A DNA stretch of 64,000 bases, taken from NCBI RefSeq assembly GCF_002355855.1, contig NZ_AP017655.1, positions 1,488,001 to 1,552,000 on the forward strand, read 5' to 3'. Shown here piece after piece: positions 1 through 9,600 of this stretch. The notes under the pieces are model-generated. The model ran no database searches and was not told the origin of the DNA. It saw only the letters and a program-made list of their open reading frames with translations. A program made the position numbers and the translations under genes. This DNA comes from Sphingobium cloacae. GTDB taxonomy: Bacteria; Pseudomonadota; Alphaproteobacteria; Sphingomonadales; Sphingomonadaceae. Position 1 is the first letter of the stretch; every line of letters starts with the position of its first letter.

Positions 1-9
1 GAAAAGGCA

Positions 10-909
10 ATGAAACAGGATGTTTATGAACGTGTAACCGCCCATATCGTGACCGCATTGGAAAATGGCGTCCGTCCGTGGTTTCAGCCGTGGAACGCCG
101 AGCATGCCGCTGGCCGGATTACCCGTCCTTTGCGGTCTAATGGCCAGCCCTACCGTGGAATCAATGTCCTGATGCTGTGGGGCGCAGCGTGCGAGCGCGG
201 CTATAACGCGCCGATCTGGATGACCTACAAACAGGCGCAGGAGCTTGGCGGCAACGTCCGCAAGGGCGAGAAGGGCAATCTTGTCGTGTACGCCAACACC
301 ATCACCAAAACCGAAACCGATGAAAACGGGCAGGAATCCGAGCGCGATATTCCTTTTATGAAGGGCTATACCGTGTTCAACGTGGAGCAGGTGGAAGGAT
401 TGCCCGCGCATTTCTATGCGCTGGCCGAGCGTCCCGCCGATACCGTGCAGCGCATCGCGCATGCGGAGGCTTTCTTTGCTGCGACCCGTGCGGATATTCG
501 CCACGGCGGCAGCCGAGCATTTTTCAGCCCCGCACAGGACTTTGTGCAAATGCCGCCCTTTGAAGCCTTCCGCGAGGCCGAAGCCTATTACGCCACCCTT
601 GCCCATGAAATGACCCACTGGACGAAAGGCGCGAACCGCTTGGAGCGAGATTTTGGCCGCAAGCGCTGGGGCGATGAAGGCTATGCGATGGAAGAGCTTG
701 TCGCAGAGCTTGGCGCGGCTTTCCTTTGCGCCGACCTTTCCTTGTCGCCTCGACCCCGCGACGAACACGCCGCCTATATTGGCAACTGGCTCAAGGTGCT
801 GAAGGAGGACAAGCGCGCCATCTTCAGCGCCGCCGCCCATGCGCAGCGCGCCGCTGATTATCTCCACAGCTTGCAGCCGCAACCCGACGCATTGCAGGAC
901 GCCGCCTGA
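10..909 (+). CDS. ardC: ArdC-family antirestriction protein
   Basis: This 299-residue protein has the ArdC layout. An N-terminal ssDNA-binding domain (about residues 1-130) opens with MKQDVYERVTAHIV and contains the usual PWFQPWN segment. A C-terminal zincin-like metallopeptidase domain carries HEMTHW at about residue 198 and a downstream helix with a conserved glutamate (ELVAELGAAFL). Known ArdC proteins from conjugative plasmids bind ssDNA and protect incoming DNA from restriction. The start is preceded by AAAAGG with good spacing. It opens the visible part of a mobile island that also carries restriction genes, so a role in transfer is likely but inferred. Two hairpins follow the stop. The family assignment is firm; antirestriction activity here is not shown. 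Confidence 0.88.
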   Translation: MKQDVYERVTAHIVTALENGVRPWFQPWNAEHAAGRITRPLRSNGQPYRGINVLMLWGAACERGYNAPIWMTYKQAQELGGNVRKGEKGNLVVYANTITKTETDENGQESERDIPFMKGYTVFNVEQVEGLPAHFYALAERPADTVQRIAHAEAFFAATRADIRHGGSRAFFSPAQDFVQMPPFEAFREAEAYYATLAHEMTHWTKGANRLERDFGRKRWGDEGYAMEELVAELGAAFLCADLSLSPRPRDEHAAYIGNWLKVLKEDKRAIFSAAAHAQRAADYLHSLQPQPDALQDAA

Positions 910-918
910 AACGGCAAC

Positions 919-974
919 GCCGGAGGGGCGACCCTCCGGCATCTGGCGGAGCCGCCGTCATGGTAAACGGCGGC
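919..974 (+). terminator. Tandem hairpins after ardC
   Basis: Two stable stem-loops follow the ardC stop. The first has a 9-bp stem, GCCGGAGGG (919-927) with CCCTCCGGC (932-940), around a GCGA tetraloop. The second has an 8-bp stem, GCCGCCGT (951-958) with ACGGCGGC (967-974), followed by TATTTCTT. The second resembles an intrinsic terminator with a weak U-tract. The termination role is inference. Confidence 0.5.
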
Positions 975-1045
975 TATTTCTTATCCCGCCCAACCCACCC
1001 CTGAGTAGGCGGCGCGACCTTTGGGCCGCGCCGGACAGAAGGCTT

Positions 1046-1270
1046 TCAGCCCTGATAATCCTCGAAGCCGCGCTCGCGCTTGCGCGGCACATCTTTATGG
1101 CCGCTACACAGCCAGCAGGAGCAAGGGCGGCAATGCGTAGAGGCATTGCGCCCGACCGCGCGCGGCGAATGCGCAGGCGCATCGGAGAGGCCGCGCGACC
1201 ACAGCTTCATGACACGGCGTGCCCGCGCTTTCATCCGCTCCTCGTCTTGTCTGCGCCTTGCCCGTGCCAT
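1046..1270 (-). CDS. Small basic CxCWxC-motif protein (74 aa)
   Basis: This 74-residue protein is strongly basic at its N-terminus (MARARRRQDEERMKARARR) and carries a cysteine cluster near the C-terminus reading CRPCSCWLCSGHKD. Small basic proteins with a C-x-C-W-x-C-G pattern recur in mobile elements and islands of alphaproteobacteria; the cysteines suggest a metal-binding knuckle. An ATG start is preceded by AAGG. It runs opposite to ardC and higBA and fills the gap between them. The function is unknown. The motif, not the length, is what separates it from chance ORFs on both strands here, so confidence is moderate. Confidence 0.5.
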   Translation of the reverse strand: MARARRRQDEERMKARARRVMKLWSRGLSDAPAHSPRAVGRNASTHCRPCSCWLCSGHKDVPRKRERGFEDYQG

Positions 1271-1481
1271 TGCTACCTTGCCGATTTTTCGCTGTGCCCG
1301 CCGATACTTGGCATAATGAGTTATCTGACTGTATTTGAAAGAATATTATAGAGATTTGCGGCTACATTCGAGAATGTCTCGACAACGATTCGATAGGCAA
1401 GTCCGGCTGACGCTGCGGCCCATAAAGTCGTAACCGTATGGCGTAACTTGACGCCGAACGCAAGGCTCGGTAGCCTGAGCC

Positions 1482-1772
1482 ATGAAGATCGGAAGCGTGA
1501 TCCACGCAGGGTTGCAGCGGCTCATCGAAGGCGATGATGTCAGCGGGTTCCAGCCCGCCGTTGCCTCTGAAATCCGGCGCATGTTGTCCTTCCTCCAGGA
1601 CATGGAGAACGAGGGCAATTTGCGGACCATGCCGAACTGGAAAGCAGACCTGCTGACCGGCGAGCGCAAGCATACATGGAGCCTTTACGTCACCTCGCAC
1701 TGCCGGATGACGTTTCGGATCAACCACGACGAAATCGAGATCATCGACCTCGATCTCGAAGATGACCACTAG
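1482..1772 (+). CDS. HigB/RelE-type toxin (putative)
   Basis: This is a 96-residue protein with the size and pattern of RelE/HigB toxins: a central LRTMPNWKADLL segment, then strands reading WSLYVTSHCRMTFRI and a final IEIIDLDLEDDH. Family members are ribosome-dependent mRNA endonucleases that adopt the compact RelE fold. The gene lies 9 bp upstream of a helix-turn-helix gene, the toxin-first order typical of HigBA. It belongs to the island between ardC and the type I restriction genes, a usual setting for such pairs. The catalytic residues cannot be assigned confidently by eye, so activity is inferred from fold pattern and pairing. Confidence 0.75.
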   Translation: MKIGSVIHAGLQRLIEGDDVSGFQPAVASEIRRMLSFLQDMENEGNLRTMPNWKADLLTGERKHTWSLYVTSHCRMTFRINHDEIEIIDLDLEDDH

Positions 1773-1781
1773 GAGGCCGCT

Positions 1782-2111
1782 ATGAGCGCCAATATCGGAA
1801 TCCGCTTGAAGAGCCCGGCTCATCCCGGCGGCTTTATCAAGCACGAGATTATCGAGCCGCTAGGCCTGTCGGTGACCGCCGCAGCCGAGGCGCTGGGCGT
1901 GACGCGGGCGACTCTCTCAACGCTGCTCAACGAGCGCGCGCATCTCTCGCCGGAAATGGCGCTGCGCATCGAGAAGGCTTTCGGCGTGTCGATGGACACG
2001 CTCATGCGGATGCAGAACAGCTACGACATCGCCCAAACCCGCAAGCGGGAAGGGGAGATCAAGGTGGCCCCGTTCAAGGGCGGCCCGGTCTCGTTGCGAC
2101 CAGCAGTTTGA
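1782..2111 (+). CDS. HigA-type XRE antitoxin (putative)
   Basis: This 109-residue protein contains a helix-turn-helix at about residues 25-75, with LSVTAAAEALGVTRATLS followed by LLNERAHLSPEMALRIEKAFG. This is the HigA/VapI pattern of antitoxins, whose N-terminus here begins with the HPGGFIKHEII segment common to HigA proteins. An AGGAGG-like ribosome site precedes its ATG, and it follows the toxin gene by 9 bp, so the two are cotranscribed. HigA proteins neutralise the toxin and repress their own promoter; the operator would lie upstream of 1482, where no clear palindrome was picked out. A restriction operon starts 27 bp downstream. Confidence 0.82.
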   Translation: MSANIGIRLKSPAHPGGFIKHEIIEPLGLSVTAAAEALGVTRATLSTLLNERAHLSPEMALRIEKAFGVSMDTLMRMQNSYDIAQTRKREGEIKVAPFKGGPVSLRPAV

Positions 2112-2138
2112 ATAAATCTAGTAAAGAGTTGAAATTAA

Positions 2139-4340
2139 ATGGCGCTCAAGAAGTCCGAACTTTATAGCTCTCTCTGGTCAAGCTGCGACGAACTGCGCGG
2201 CGGCATGGATGCCAGCCAGTATAAAGATTACGTCCTTTCTCTTCTTTTTATCAAATACGTCAGCGATAAGTATTCGGGTGTTCCCTACGCGCCCATCAAG
2301 ATTCCGGCGGGTGCGGATTTCAAGGCCATGGTCGCGCTCAAGGGCACGACCGACATCGGCGATCAGATCAACAAGAAGATCATCGCGCCACTGGCCGCCG
2401 CGAACGACCAACTGAGCCAAGCCGATTTCCCCGATTTCAATGATGCGGCGAAGCTGGGCGACGGCAAAGAAAAGGTCGAAAAACTCACCAACCTGATCGC
2501 CATTTTTGAAGATCCGGCCCTCGATTTTTCCAAAAACCGCGCCGAGGGTGACGACATTCTGGGCGATGCCTACGAATATCTGATGCGCCACTTCGCCACC
2601 GAAAGCGGCAAGAGCAAGGGGCAATTCTACACCCCGGCGGAGGTCAGCCGCATCATGGCGCAGATCATCGGCATCCGCCAGGCGCAGACCAGCCCGGACA
2701 CCACGGTTTATGACCCGACCTGCGGCTCCGGCTCGCTCCTGCTCAAAGTGGGGGACGAGGCCAAAACCAAGGTTTCCTTGTACGGGCAGGAAAAGGACTC
2801 CGCCACCAGCGGTTTGGCCCGCATGAACATGATCCTGCACGACAATCCGACGGCGCAGATCGTTCAGGGCAACACCATCGCCGATCCGAAATTCAAGGAC
2901 GGCGAAACGGTCAAGCAATTCGATTTCGTGGTGGCCAACCCGCCATTCAGCGATAAACGGTGGAGCACGGGGATTGATCCACTGCATGATCCGCACACGC
3001 GCTTTACGGGCTTTGGCATCCCGCCTGCGAAGCAGGGCGATTATGCCTATCTGCTGCACATCGTCCGCTCACTGAAAAGTACGGGTTCCGGCGCGTGCAT
3101 TCTGCCGCACGGCGTTCTTTTCCGGGGTAATGCAGAGGCCGACATTCGCAAGGCCCTTGTCCGCAAGGGCTATATCAAGGGTATTATCGGCCTTCCGGCC
3201 AACCTCTTTTACGGCACGGGTATCCCCGCCTGCATTGTCGTGGTAGATAAGAAGGACGCCCAGGCCCGCAAGGGTATCTTCATGATCGATGCCTCACAGG
3301 GCTTCATGAAGGATGGGCCGAAAAACCGGCTGCGGTCACAGGACATCCATAAGATCGTCGATGCCTTCACCAAGGCACTCGACATTCCCGGCTATTCACG
3401 CACGGTGCCGTTTTCGGAGATTGAGAAGAACGACTTCAACCTCAATCTCCCGCGCTATATCGACAGCCAGAAGGCCGAAGACAGACAGGACATCGAGGGC
3501 CACCTTCGCGGCGGCATTCCCCAATCGGATATCGACGCGCTGCAATCCTATTGGGATGTCTGCCCCAGTCTCAAAACCGTCCTTTTCGCGGAATGCCGCC
3601 CCGGCTACGTCAATCTGACGGTGGACAAGGCTGCGATCAAACCGGCCATCTTTGAACACCCGGAATTTTCCGCGTTCATGGATTCGATGGCCGGGCATTT
3701 TGATGCATGGCGGGCCAAGAACACCGCCGCATTGAAGGCGCTGAAAACCGGCATCCATCCCAAGGATGTGATCGCAGAATTGTCCGAAGGGCTGCTGGCC
3801 CACTACACCGGCAAGCCGCTGATCGACAAATACGACGTTTACCAGCACCTCATGGATTACTGGGCCGAGGTGATGCAGGACGATTGCTACACCATCGCCC
3901 TCGATGGATGGAAGGCCGAAACCAACCGCATCATCGAAAAAGACAAGAAGGGTAAGGAAAAGGACAAGGGCTGGACCTGCGACCTCATCCCGAAGCCGCT
4001 GATCGTCGCCCGCTTCTTTGCCGATGAACAGGCGGAAATTGACCGACTGAACGCGGAACTGGAAATGGCCAGCGCCGCCCTGGCGGAGCTGGAAGAAGAA
4101 CATGGCGGGGACGAAGGGGCCTTTGCCGAACTCGACAAGGTCAACAAGGCCGCAGTCAATGCGCGCCTGAAGGACATCAAGGGCGACAAGGATGCAGCGG
4201 ACGAAGCCAAAGTCCTCAAGCAATGGGTAAAGTTCTCTGACGCGGAAGCCGAATTGAAGAAGCAGATCAAAAAGGCCGAAGCCGACCTTGATGCCGCCGC
4301 CTACGCTAGGTTTCGTGGACAAAGGGTATCCAGAGTTTGA
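2139..4340 (+). CDS. hsdM: Type I restriction-modification methyltransferase subunit HsdM, 3' end interrupted by an IS
   Basis: HsdM transfers methyl groups from S-adenosylmethionine to adenine in the target site and forms the core of the HsdM2S complex. The N-terminal helical domain (about 1-150) leads into FYTPAEVSRIM, motif I DPTCGSGSLL (192-201) and motif IV NPPF (267-270). A long coiled-coil region with many Lys/Glu follows after residue 620. The native reading frame ends after codon 722 at the insertion site. As it stands, 733 residues are encoded, the last few (FRGQRVSRV) from IS sequence. The methyltransferase core is complete, but the C-terminal 78 residues are separated. Without the IS, 801 codons would be read continuously. 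Confidence 0.9.
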   Translation: MALKKSELYSSLWSSCDELRGGMDASQYKDYVLSLLFIKYVSDKYSGVPYAPIKIPAGADFKAMVALKGTTDIGDQINKKIIAPLAAANDQLSQADFPDFNDAAKLGDGKEKVEKLTNLIAIFEDPALDFSKNRAEGDDILGDAYEYLMRHFATESGKSKGQFYTPAEVSRIMAQIIGIRQAQTSPDTTVYDPTCGSGSLLLKVGDEAKTKVSLYGQEKDSATSGLARMNMILHDNPTAQIVQGNTIADPKFKDGETVKQFDFVVANPPFSDKRWSTGIDPLHDPHTRFTGFGIPPAKQGDYAYLLHIVRSLKSTGSGACILPHGVLFRGNAEADIRKALVRKGYIKGIIGLPANLFYGTGIPACIVVVDKKDAQARKGIFMIDASQGFMKDGPKNRLRSQDIHKIVDAFTKALDIPGYSRTVPFSEIEKNDFNLNLPRYIDSQKAEDRQDIEGHLRGGIPQSDIDALQSYWDVCPSLKTVLFAECRPGYVNLTVDKAAIKPAIFEHPEFSAFMDSMAGHFDAWRAKNTAALKALKTGIHPKDVIAELSEGLLAHYTGKPLIDKYDVYQHLMDYWAEVMQDDCYTIALDGWKAETNRIIEKDKKGKEKDKGWTCDLIPKPLIVARFFADEQAEIDRLNAELEMASAALAELEEEHGGDEGAFAELDKVNKAAVNARLKDIKGDKDAADEAKVLKQWVKFSDAEAELKKQIKKAEADLDAAAYARFRGQRVSRV

Positions 4341-5102
4341 CTGACACGAGCGCTACGAAGCCGAGGTATGATTCTTTGGTTTTATCGTAGCGGGTCGCGA
4401 TGCGCCGCCAGTTCTTGAGTTTGTTGAACAGGCGTTCGATCAGGTTGCGCCATTTGTATTTCGCGCGGTCGTGCGGGGCGGGATTGCGCCGGTTGACCTT
4501 GGCAGGGATCACCGCCTCGACACCCGCCGCCTCGATCTCTTCGCGGATCGCATCGGCATCGTAGCCCCGGTCGGCCAGGAAGGCCTTGATCCGGTCGGTT
4601 ATCATACGGAACAGTGGGGCGAAGCCCTGCACATCGTGCGCCTGTCCGGGTGTCAGCACGAAGCCGAGGGGGAGGCCCCTGGCATCGCACCTTGCGTGGA
4701 GCTTCGTCGTGAAGCCGCCTCGCGATCGGCCAAGCGCCTCGGTTTGCTGAGTCCCCTTTTTATGCCGACGGCACAATGATGTGCCCGGACCACCGTGCTG
4801 TCGATCATGTCGGCGGCCGCGTCGCGCCCCGCCAGTTCGGCCAGCGTCTCGAGCATGGCATCGAACACGCCGGTCGTGACCCATCGTCGATAGCGCCGGA
4901 ACACGCTGTTCCACTTGCCATACTCGTCCGGCAGGTGCCGCCATTGCGCGCCGGTCCGCGCAATCCACATCATGCCCTCGAAATAAGGGCGATTATCCTG
5001 CGCCGGGCGGCATCCACGACCGTGCTCAGGCGGCAGCAGCGGCCCGATCACTTCCCATTCTTCGTCCGTAACGCCGATCCGCTCGCCCAAGGCTGCCTCC
5101 AA
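4306..5102 (-). CDS. IS5-family transposase, two frames joined by -1 frameshift
   Basis: The upstream frame (5102 down to about 4757) carries the N-terminal domain: VTDEEWEVIGPLLPPE, then WRHLPDEYGKWNSVFRRYRRW and the first catalytic Asp in DMIDSTVVRAH. The downstream frame (stop at 4306) continues with GRSRGGFTTKLHARCDARG, the second Asp in LADRGYDAD and the Glu region in YKWRNLIERLFNKLKNWRR. The junction is the A-run followed by GGGG at 4753-4761 on the minus strand, where a -1 slip converts IKRG into KKGTQQTEALG. This is the usual programmed frameshift of IS427-like elements. The stop codon TAG is completed by the TA target site outside the element. Confidence 0.88.
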
Positions 5103-5156
5103 AAGCCAGCCTTGAATCAGCGACCGAGTCCCCAGTCAAGCTTTGTCCACGAAACC
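4309..5156 (-). mobile_element. IS5-family (IS427-like) insertion sequence in hsdM
   Basis: The element is 848 bp. Both ends carry the perfect 16-bp inverted repeat GGTTTCGTGGACAAAG (4309-4324 and, reversed, 5141-5156). It is flanked by the dinucleotide TA on each side (4307-4308 and 5157-5158), the target duplication expected for this group. It encodes one frameshifted DDE transposase on the minus strand. Removing the element and one TA joins hsdM in frame (Ala-Tyr-Ala-Lys-Tyr-Pro). Perfect ends and an undamaged transposase suggest a recent insertion. Confidence 0.93.
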
Positions 5157-5394
5157 TAAATATCCCAAGCTGACCGAAGCCGAGATCAAGACCCTTGTGG
5201 TCGATGATAAATGGATGGCGAAAATCGACGCTGACATTCACGGCGAAATGGACCGGATCAGCCAAGTCCTGACTCAGCGTGTGCGGATTTTGGCCGAACG
5301 CTATGATGTTGCGATGCCGGAGCTTACCAAGCGCGTGGCCAATCTTGAAACGAAGGTGGAAGGCCACCTCAAGGCGATGGGGTTTGCGTGGTGA
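5157..5394 (+). pseudogene. hsdM: Detached C-terminal segment of hsdM
   Basis: This is the last 78 codons of hsdM downstream of the IS, beginning KYPKLTEAEIKTLVVDDKW and ending VEGHLKAMGFAW. The frame is intact. A TTG at 5143 inside the IS end could start an 83-residue peptide that includes it, but no convincing ribosome site precedes that codon. In long HsdM proteins this region packs against HsdS, so its loss could weaken assembly of the enzyme. Its stop overlaps the hsdS start, showing that hsdM and hsdS were translationally coupled before the insertion. Confidence 0.85.
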
Positions 5395-6584
5395 GTGCGT
5401 TGGCTGTGATGAAAGAATCTGTATTGCAGAAGCAAGAAACGGAGGTCGGCCAACTGCCGGTCGATTGGCAGGTTGAACACTTAGGCAGCTTGCTGCGCCG
5501 TCCGCCTGCCTACGGTATTAATGCGCCTGCTGTCCCGTATGACCTTCGGTTACCAGCATATCTCAGAATTACAGATATTACGGAAGATGGACGCTTTAAT
5601 CCAGATGGTCGGGCATCAGTCGCTCATTCACAAGCTGGCTCATATTCACTGGAAGATGGGGATATAGTGCTGGCGCGCACGGGGGCGAGCACTGGTAAAT
5701 CATACCTCTATCGTCCAGAGGATGGGGAACTGGTTTTTGCAGGATTTCTTATCAGAGTAAGTCCGAACCCTGACAAGCTTCTGCCACAATACCTCTCTTA
5801 TCAGTTTCAAACATCAGGATATTGGAATTGGGTCCGCACTAATTCCATGCGTAGCGGGCAGCCGGGAATCAATGGCAAGCAATATGCTTCTTATCCGCTG
5901 CCTGTCCCGCCAACCATGCGTGAGCAAGAAGCCATCGCCGAAGCCCTGTGGGATGCGGATGCGCTGATTGAATCGCTGGAAAGCCTCATCGCCAAAAAGC
6001 GCGCGATCAAGCAAGGCGCGATGCAGGAGCTTTTGTCTGGTCAGCGTCGCTTGCCAGGGTTTGCAGCTGACTGGATCGCGGGAAAGATTGGCGACGCCTT
6101 ATCTATTCAGCATGGAAAATCGCAATCCGCTGTTGCGACCAACGACGGACCTTATCCGATTTTGGCGACGGGCGGACAAATTGGAACGGCCAGCGCCTTT
6201 CTTTGGGATAAGCCGTCGGTCCTGATCGGAAGAAAGGGAACAATTGATCGCCCGCAATATGCCGAAAAGCCTTTCTGGACGGTCGACACACTATTCTACT
6301 CTATAATGAATGGTGGCAATGTTGCGAAGTTTTATTACTACCTGTTTTGCCTGATTGATTGGTATGCCCATAATGAAGCTTCAGGAGTTCCCAGCCTAAA
6401 CGCGCGCACCATTGAAAGAATCGACATAAAGATTCCTCATCCTGATGAGCAGAAGGCTATAGTTACTGTGCTCGATGATATCGAAGCTGATTTGGAAAAT
6501 GTTGAGGCGCAGTTGTCAAAAGCGCGTCAAATCAAGCAGGGTATGATGCAGAACTTACTGACCGGCAAAGTGCGGTTGGTGTGA
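5388..6584 (+). CDS. hsdS: Type I restriction specificity subunit HsdS
   Basis: This 398-residue protein has two target-recognition domains, each followed by a conserved helical spacer. The first domain spans about 20-165 and ends in PPTMREQEAIAEALWDADA plus a coiled coil. The second spans about 215-340 and ends in the matching PHPDEQKAIVTVLDDIEAD coiled coil. The two similar halves recognise the two parts of a bipartite DNA target. The GTG start at 5388 overlaps the hsdM stop by 7 nt and has GGGG upstream; ATG at 5409 is an alternative. The gene is visibly more AT-rich than its neighbours, as is common for exchanged specificity genes. The target sequence cannot be read from the protein. Confidence 0.9.
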   Translation: MVSALAVMKESVLQKQETEVGQLPVDWQVEHLGSLLRRPPAYGINAPAVPYDLRLPAYLRITDITEDGRFNPDGRASVAHSQAGSYSLEDGDIVLARTGASTGKSYLYRPEDGELVFAGFLIRVSPNPDKLLPQYLSYQFQTSGYWNWVRTNSMRSGQPGINGKQYASYPLPVPPTMREQEAIAEALWDADALIESLESLIAKKRAIKQGAMQELLSGQRRLPGFAADWIAGKIGDALSIQHGKSQSAVATNDGPYPILATGGQIGTASAFLWDKPSVLIGRKGTIDRPQYAEKPFWTVDTLFYSIMNGGNVAKFYYYLFCLIDWYAHNEASGVPSLNARTIERIDIKIPHPDEQKAIVTVLDDIEADLENVEAQLSKARQIKQGMMQNLLTGKVRLV

Positions 6585-6610
6585 AGGTTGGCGCAGAGGG
6601 GGCTGCGAAA

Positions 6611-9600
6611 ATGAGTGATTATGTTGGCAAGCCGGAAAAGGCGACGCAGAAGCGTATCATCGGCTTGTTCAAGGACACGCTGGGCTATCACTATCTCGGC
6701 GACTGGTCCGATCGCGCGGGCAACAGCAATATCGAAGAAAGCCTGCTCTCAGCGTACCTCAAAGGCGCGGGATATTCCGACGCGCATATCAGCGCCGCCC
6801 TGTTCAAGCTGCGATCCGAGGCGTTCAATACGCACCGTTCCCTCTATGACAACAATCAGGTGGTCTATGGCCTTCTGCGCTATGGCGTTGATGTTGTGGT
6901 ACAGGCCGGGAAGCCGACCGATACCGTCAAGCTGATTAACTGGCGCGAGCCTGCGAAAAACGACTTCGTGATTGTGGAGGAAGTAACCCTGAAAGGCGGG
7001 TCGGAACGCCGCCCCGACCTTGTGCTGTACGTCAACGGGATTGCTATCGGCGTGATCGAGCTGAAAAACAGCCGTGTCACCATCGGCGACGGCATCCGCC
7101 AGCTTCTGTCCAACCAGTTGCCCGCGTTCAATGCGTCGTTCTTTTCAACCGTGCAGATCGTTTTCGCCGGGAATGATTCCGAAGGCCTGCAATACGGAAC
7201 CATCGGAACACCGGAAAAGATGTTCCTGAAATGGAAAGAGGACGAGCAGGACAACACCGGATTCAAGATCGACAAGTACCTTGCCAAACTGTGCCAAAAG
7301 GACCGCCTGATCGAACTGATGCACGATTTCGTGCTGTTCGACGGGGGCGTTAAGAAGCTGCCCCGCGTCCATCAATATTTCGGGATTAAGGCCGCGCAGG
7401 AGCACGCGCGGCAGCGCAAGGGCGGCATCATCTGGCACACACAGGGGTCCGGCAAGAGCATCGTCATGGTGCTGCTGGCCAAGTGGATTCTGGAGAACAA
7501 CCCCAACGCCCGCGTGGCGATCATCACCGACCGGGACGAACTGGACAAGCAGATCAAACGGGTGTTCACCGACGCGGGCGAAGACATCCACCGCACCAAT
7601 AGCGGACGCGATTTGATGTCCAAGCTCAGCGAGGCCAAGCCGCGTCTCCTATGTTCCCTCGTCCACAAATTTGGCCGCAAGGATGTCGAGGACTTCGACG
7701 CCTTCATCAAAGAGATCGAAGCTCACCCGTCCAAAGCCGTGGGCGAGATTTTCGTCTTTGTCGATGAATGCCACCGCACCCAAAGCGGCAAGCTGCATAA
7801 GGTGATGAAGGCAATGCTGCCCAATGCCGTCTTTGTCGGCTTCACCGGTACGCCGCTGCTCAAGCGGGACAAGCAATCCAGCCTTGAGGTGTTCGGGAGC
7901 TACATTCACACTTACAAATTCGGTGAAGCCGTGGAAGACGAGGTTGTCCTCGACCTGATCTACGAGGCACGGGACATCGACCAGCGCCTTGGGGCCGAGG
8001 ACAAGATCGAGGCCTGGTTCGAGGCCAAGACCAAGGGCCTGAACCACTGGCAAAAGGACGAGCTGAAAAAGAAATGGGGCACGATGCAAAGCGTGCTCAG
8101 TTCTAAATCACGCATCGAGCGCGTGGTGAGCGACATTATTTTCGATTTCAGCGTAAAGCCCCGCCTGTCCAGCCAGAAGGGCAACGCCATTCTAGTGGCC
8201 TCCAGCATTTACGAAGCGTGTAAATATTTTGAGGCCTTCCAGAAGACTGAACTGAAAGGCCGCTGTGCGATTGTCACGTCCTACAATCCCAATTCGCAGG
8301 ACGTGACCAAGGAGGAAACGGGCGCGAATTCCGACACGGACAAGCAGTTCATCTACAACACCTATACCGATATGCTGAAAGGTGTTGAAGCCAAGCCCGG
8401 TATGACAAAGACCGAGTCATACGAAGAGGACGCGAAAGATAAATTCATCAAGCAGCCCGCGAATATGAAGCTGCTGATCGTTGTCGATAAGCTGCTGACC
8501 GGGTTCGACGCGCCTTCCTGCACCTATCTCTACATCGACAAGTCGATGCAGGACCACGGCCTTTTCCAAGCGATTTGCCGGACCAACCGCCTGGATGGGG
8601 ACGACAAGGAATTCGGCTACATCGTGGATTATATGAGCCTTCTCAAGAAGGTCGAAAAGGCGATTGCCGTTTACACGTCGGAGATTGACACCAGCGCGGG
8701 CGGATCAGACCCTACCATTTTGATGCAAGATCGCCTTGCCAATGGAAAGGAGCGGCTGGACGAGGCGCTGGAGGTTGCCGCCCTTATTTGCGAACCTGTG
8801 GAGCCCCCCAAAGGCGAATTGCAGTACATCCATCATTTCTGCGGCAATTCAGAGATTGCTACGGATTTGACCGAGCGCGAGCCGCAACGTGCGGCCCTGT
8901 ACAAGGCCACGGCTTCGCTTGTCCGTGCCTATGCAAGTATCGCGGACGAGATGGAGGAAGCGGGATATTCCACCGCTGATATTTCGCGGATCAAAAAGAC
9001 CGTGGAGGAAGCGGTCAATATCCGTGACATGGTGCGCCAAGCCGCCGGGGAAGTGATCGATCTCAAGGCCTACGAGGCCGATATGCGGCATTTGATTGAT
9101 ACTTATATCGAAGCCGATGAGCCGCGCAAAATCTCGCCCTTTGATAATATCAGCCTGCTCGACCTGATCGTTAAGTCCGGTATCGCCGACGCGATTGCCC
9201 AGCAGCTTAGCGGCATGAAGGACAAGGAGTCGGTTGCTGAAGCGATTGAAAATAACGTCCGCAGCAAGATCGTGAAGGAGCACCTGAACGATCCGGCCTA
9301 TTACGATAAGATTTCCGCTCTGCTGGACGAGATCATCAAAGCGCGGAAGGCCAAGGCCATCAGCTACGAAGAATACCTGAAACAGGTTGCAGACCTGATC
9401 TGCAATCTTGCTCAGGGTAAAAGCGATTCAACGCCGTCAACCCTGAACACGCCTGGCAAGCGTGCCCTGTACAATAACCTTGGCGAGAATGAAGACCTTG
9501 CGCTTCAGATCGACGACGCTGTTAAAGCCAATCGCCCCGACGGCTGGCGTGGCGTCGAACCCAAGGAGCGAACGATCAAGGCCGCGATGTATGCTATTCT

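Noticed and set aside
2178..3059. A 293-codon minus frame inside hsdM
   Set aside because: A shadow of the hsdM frame, which has SAM-binding and NPPF motifs.
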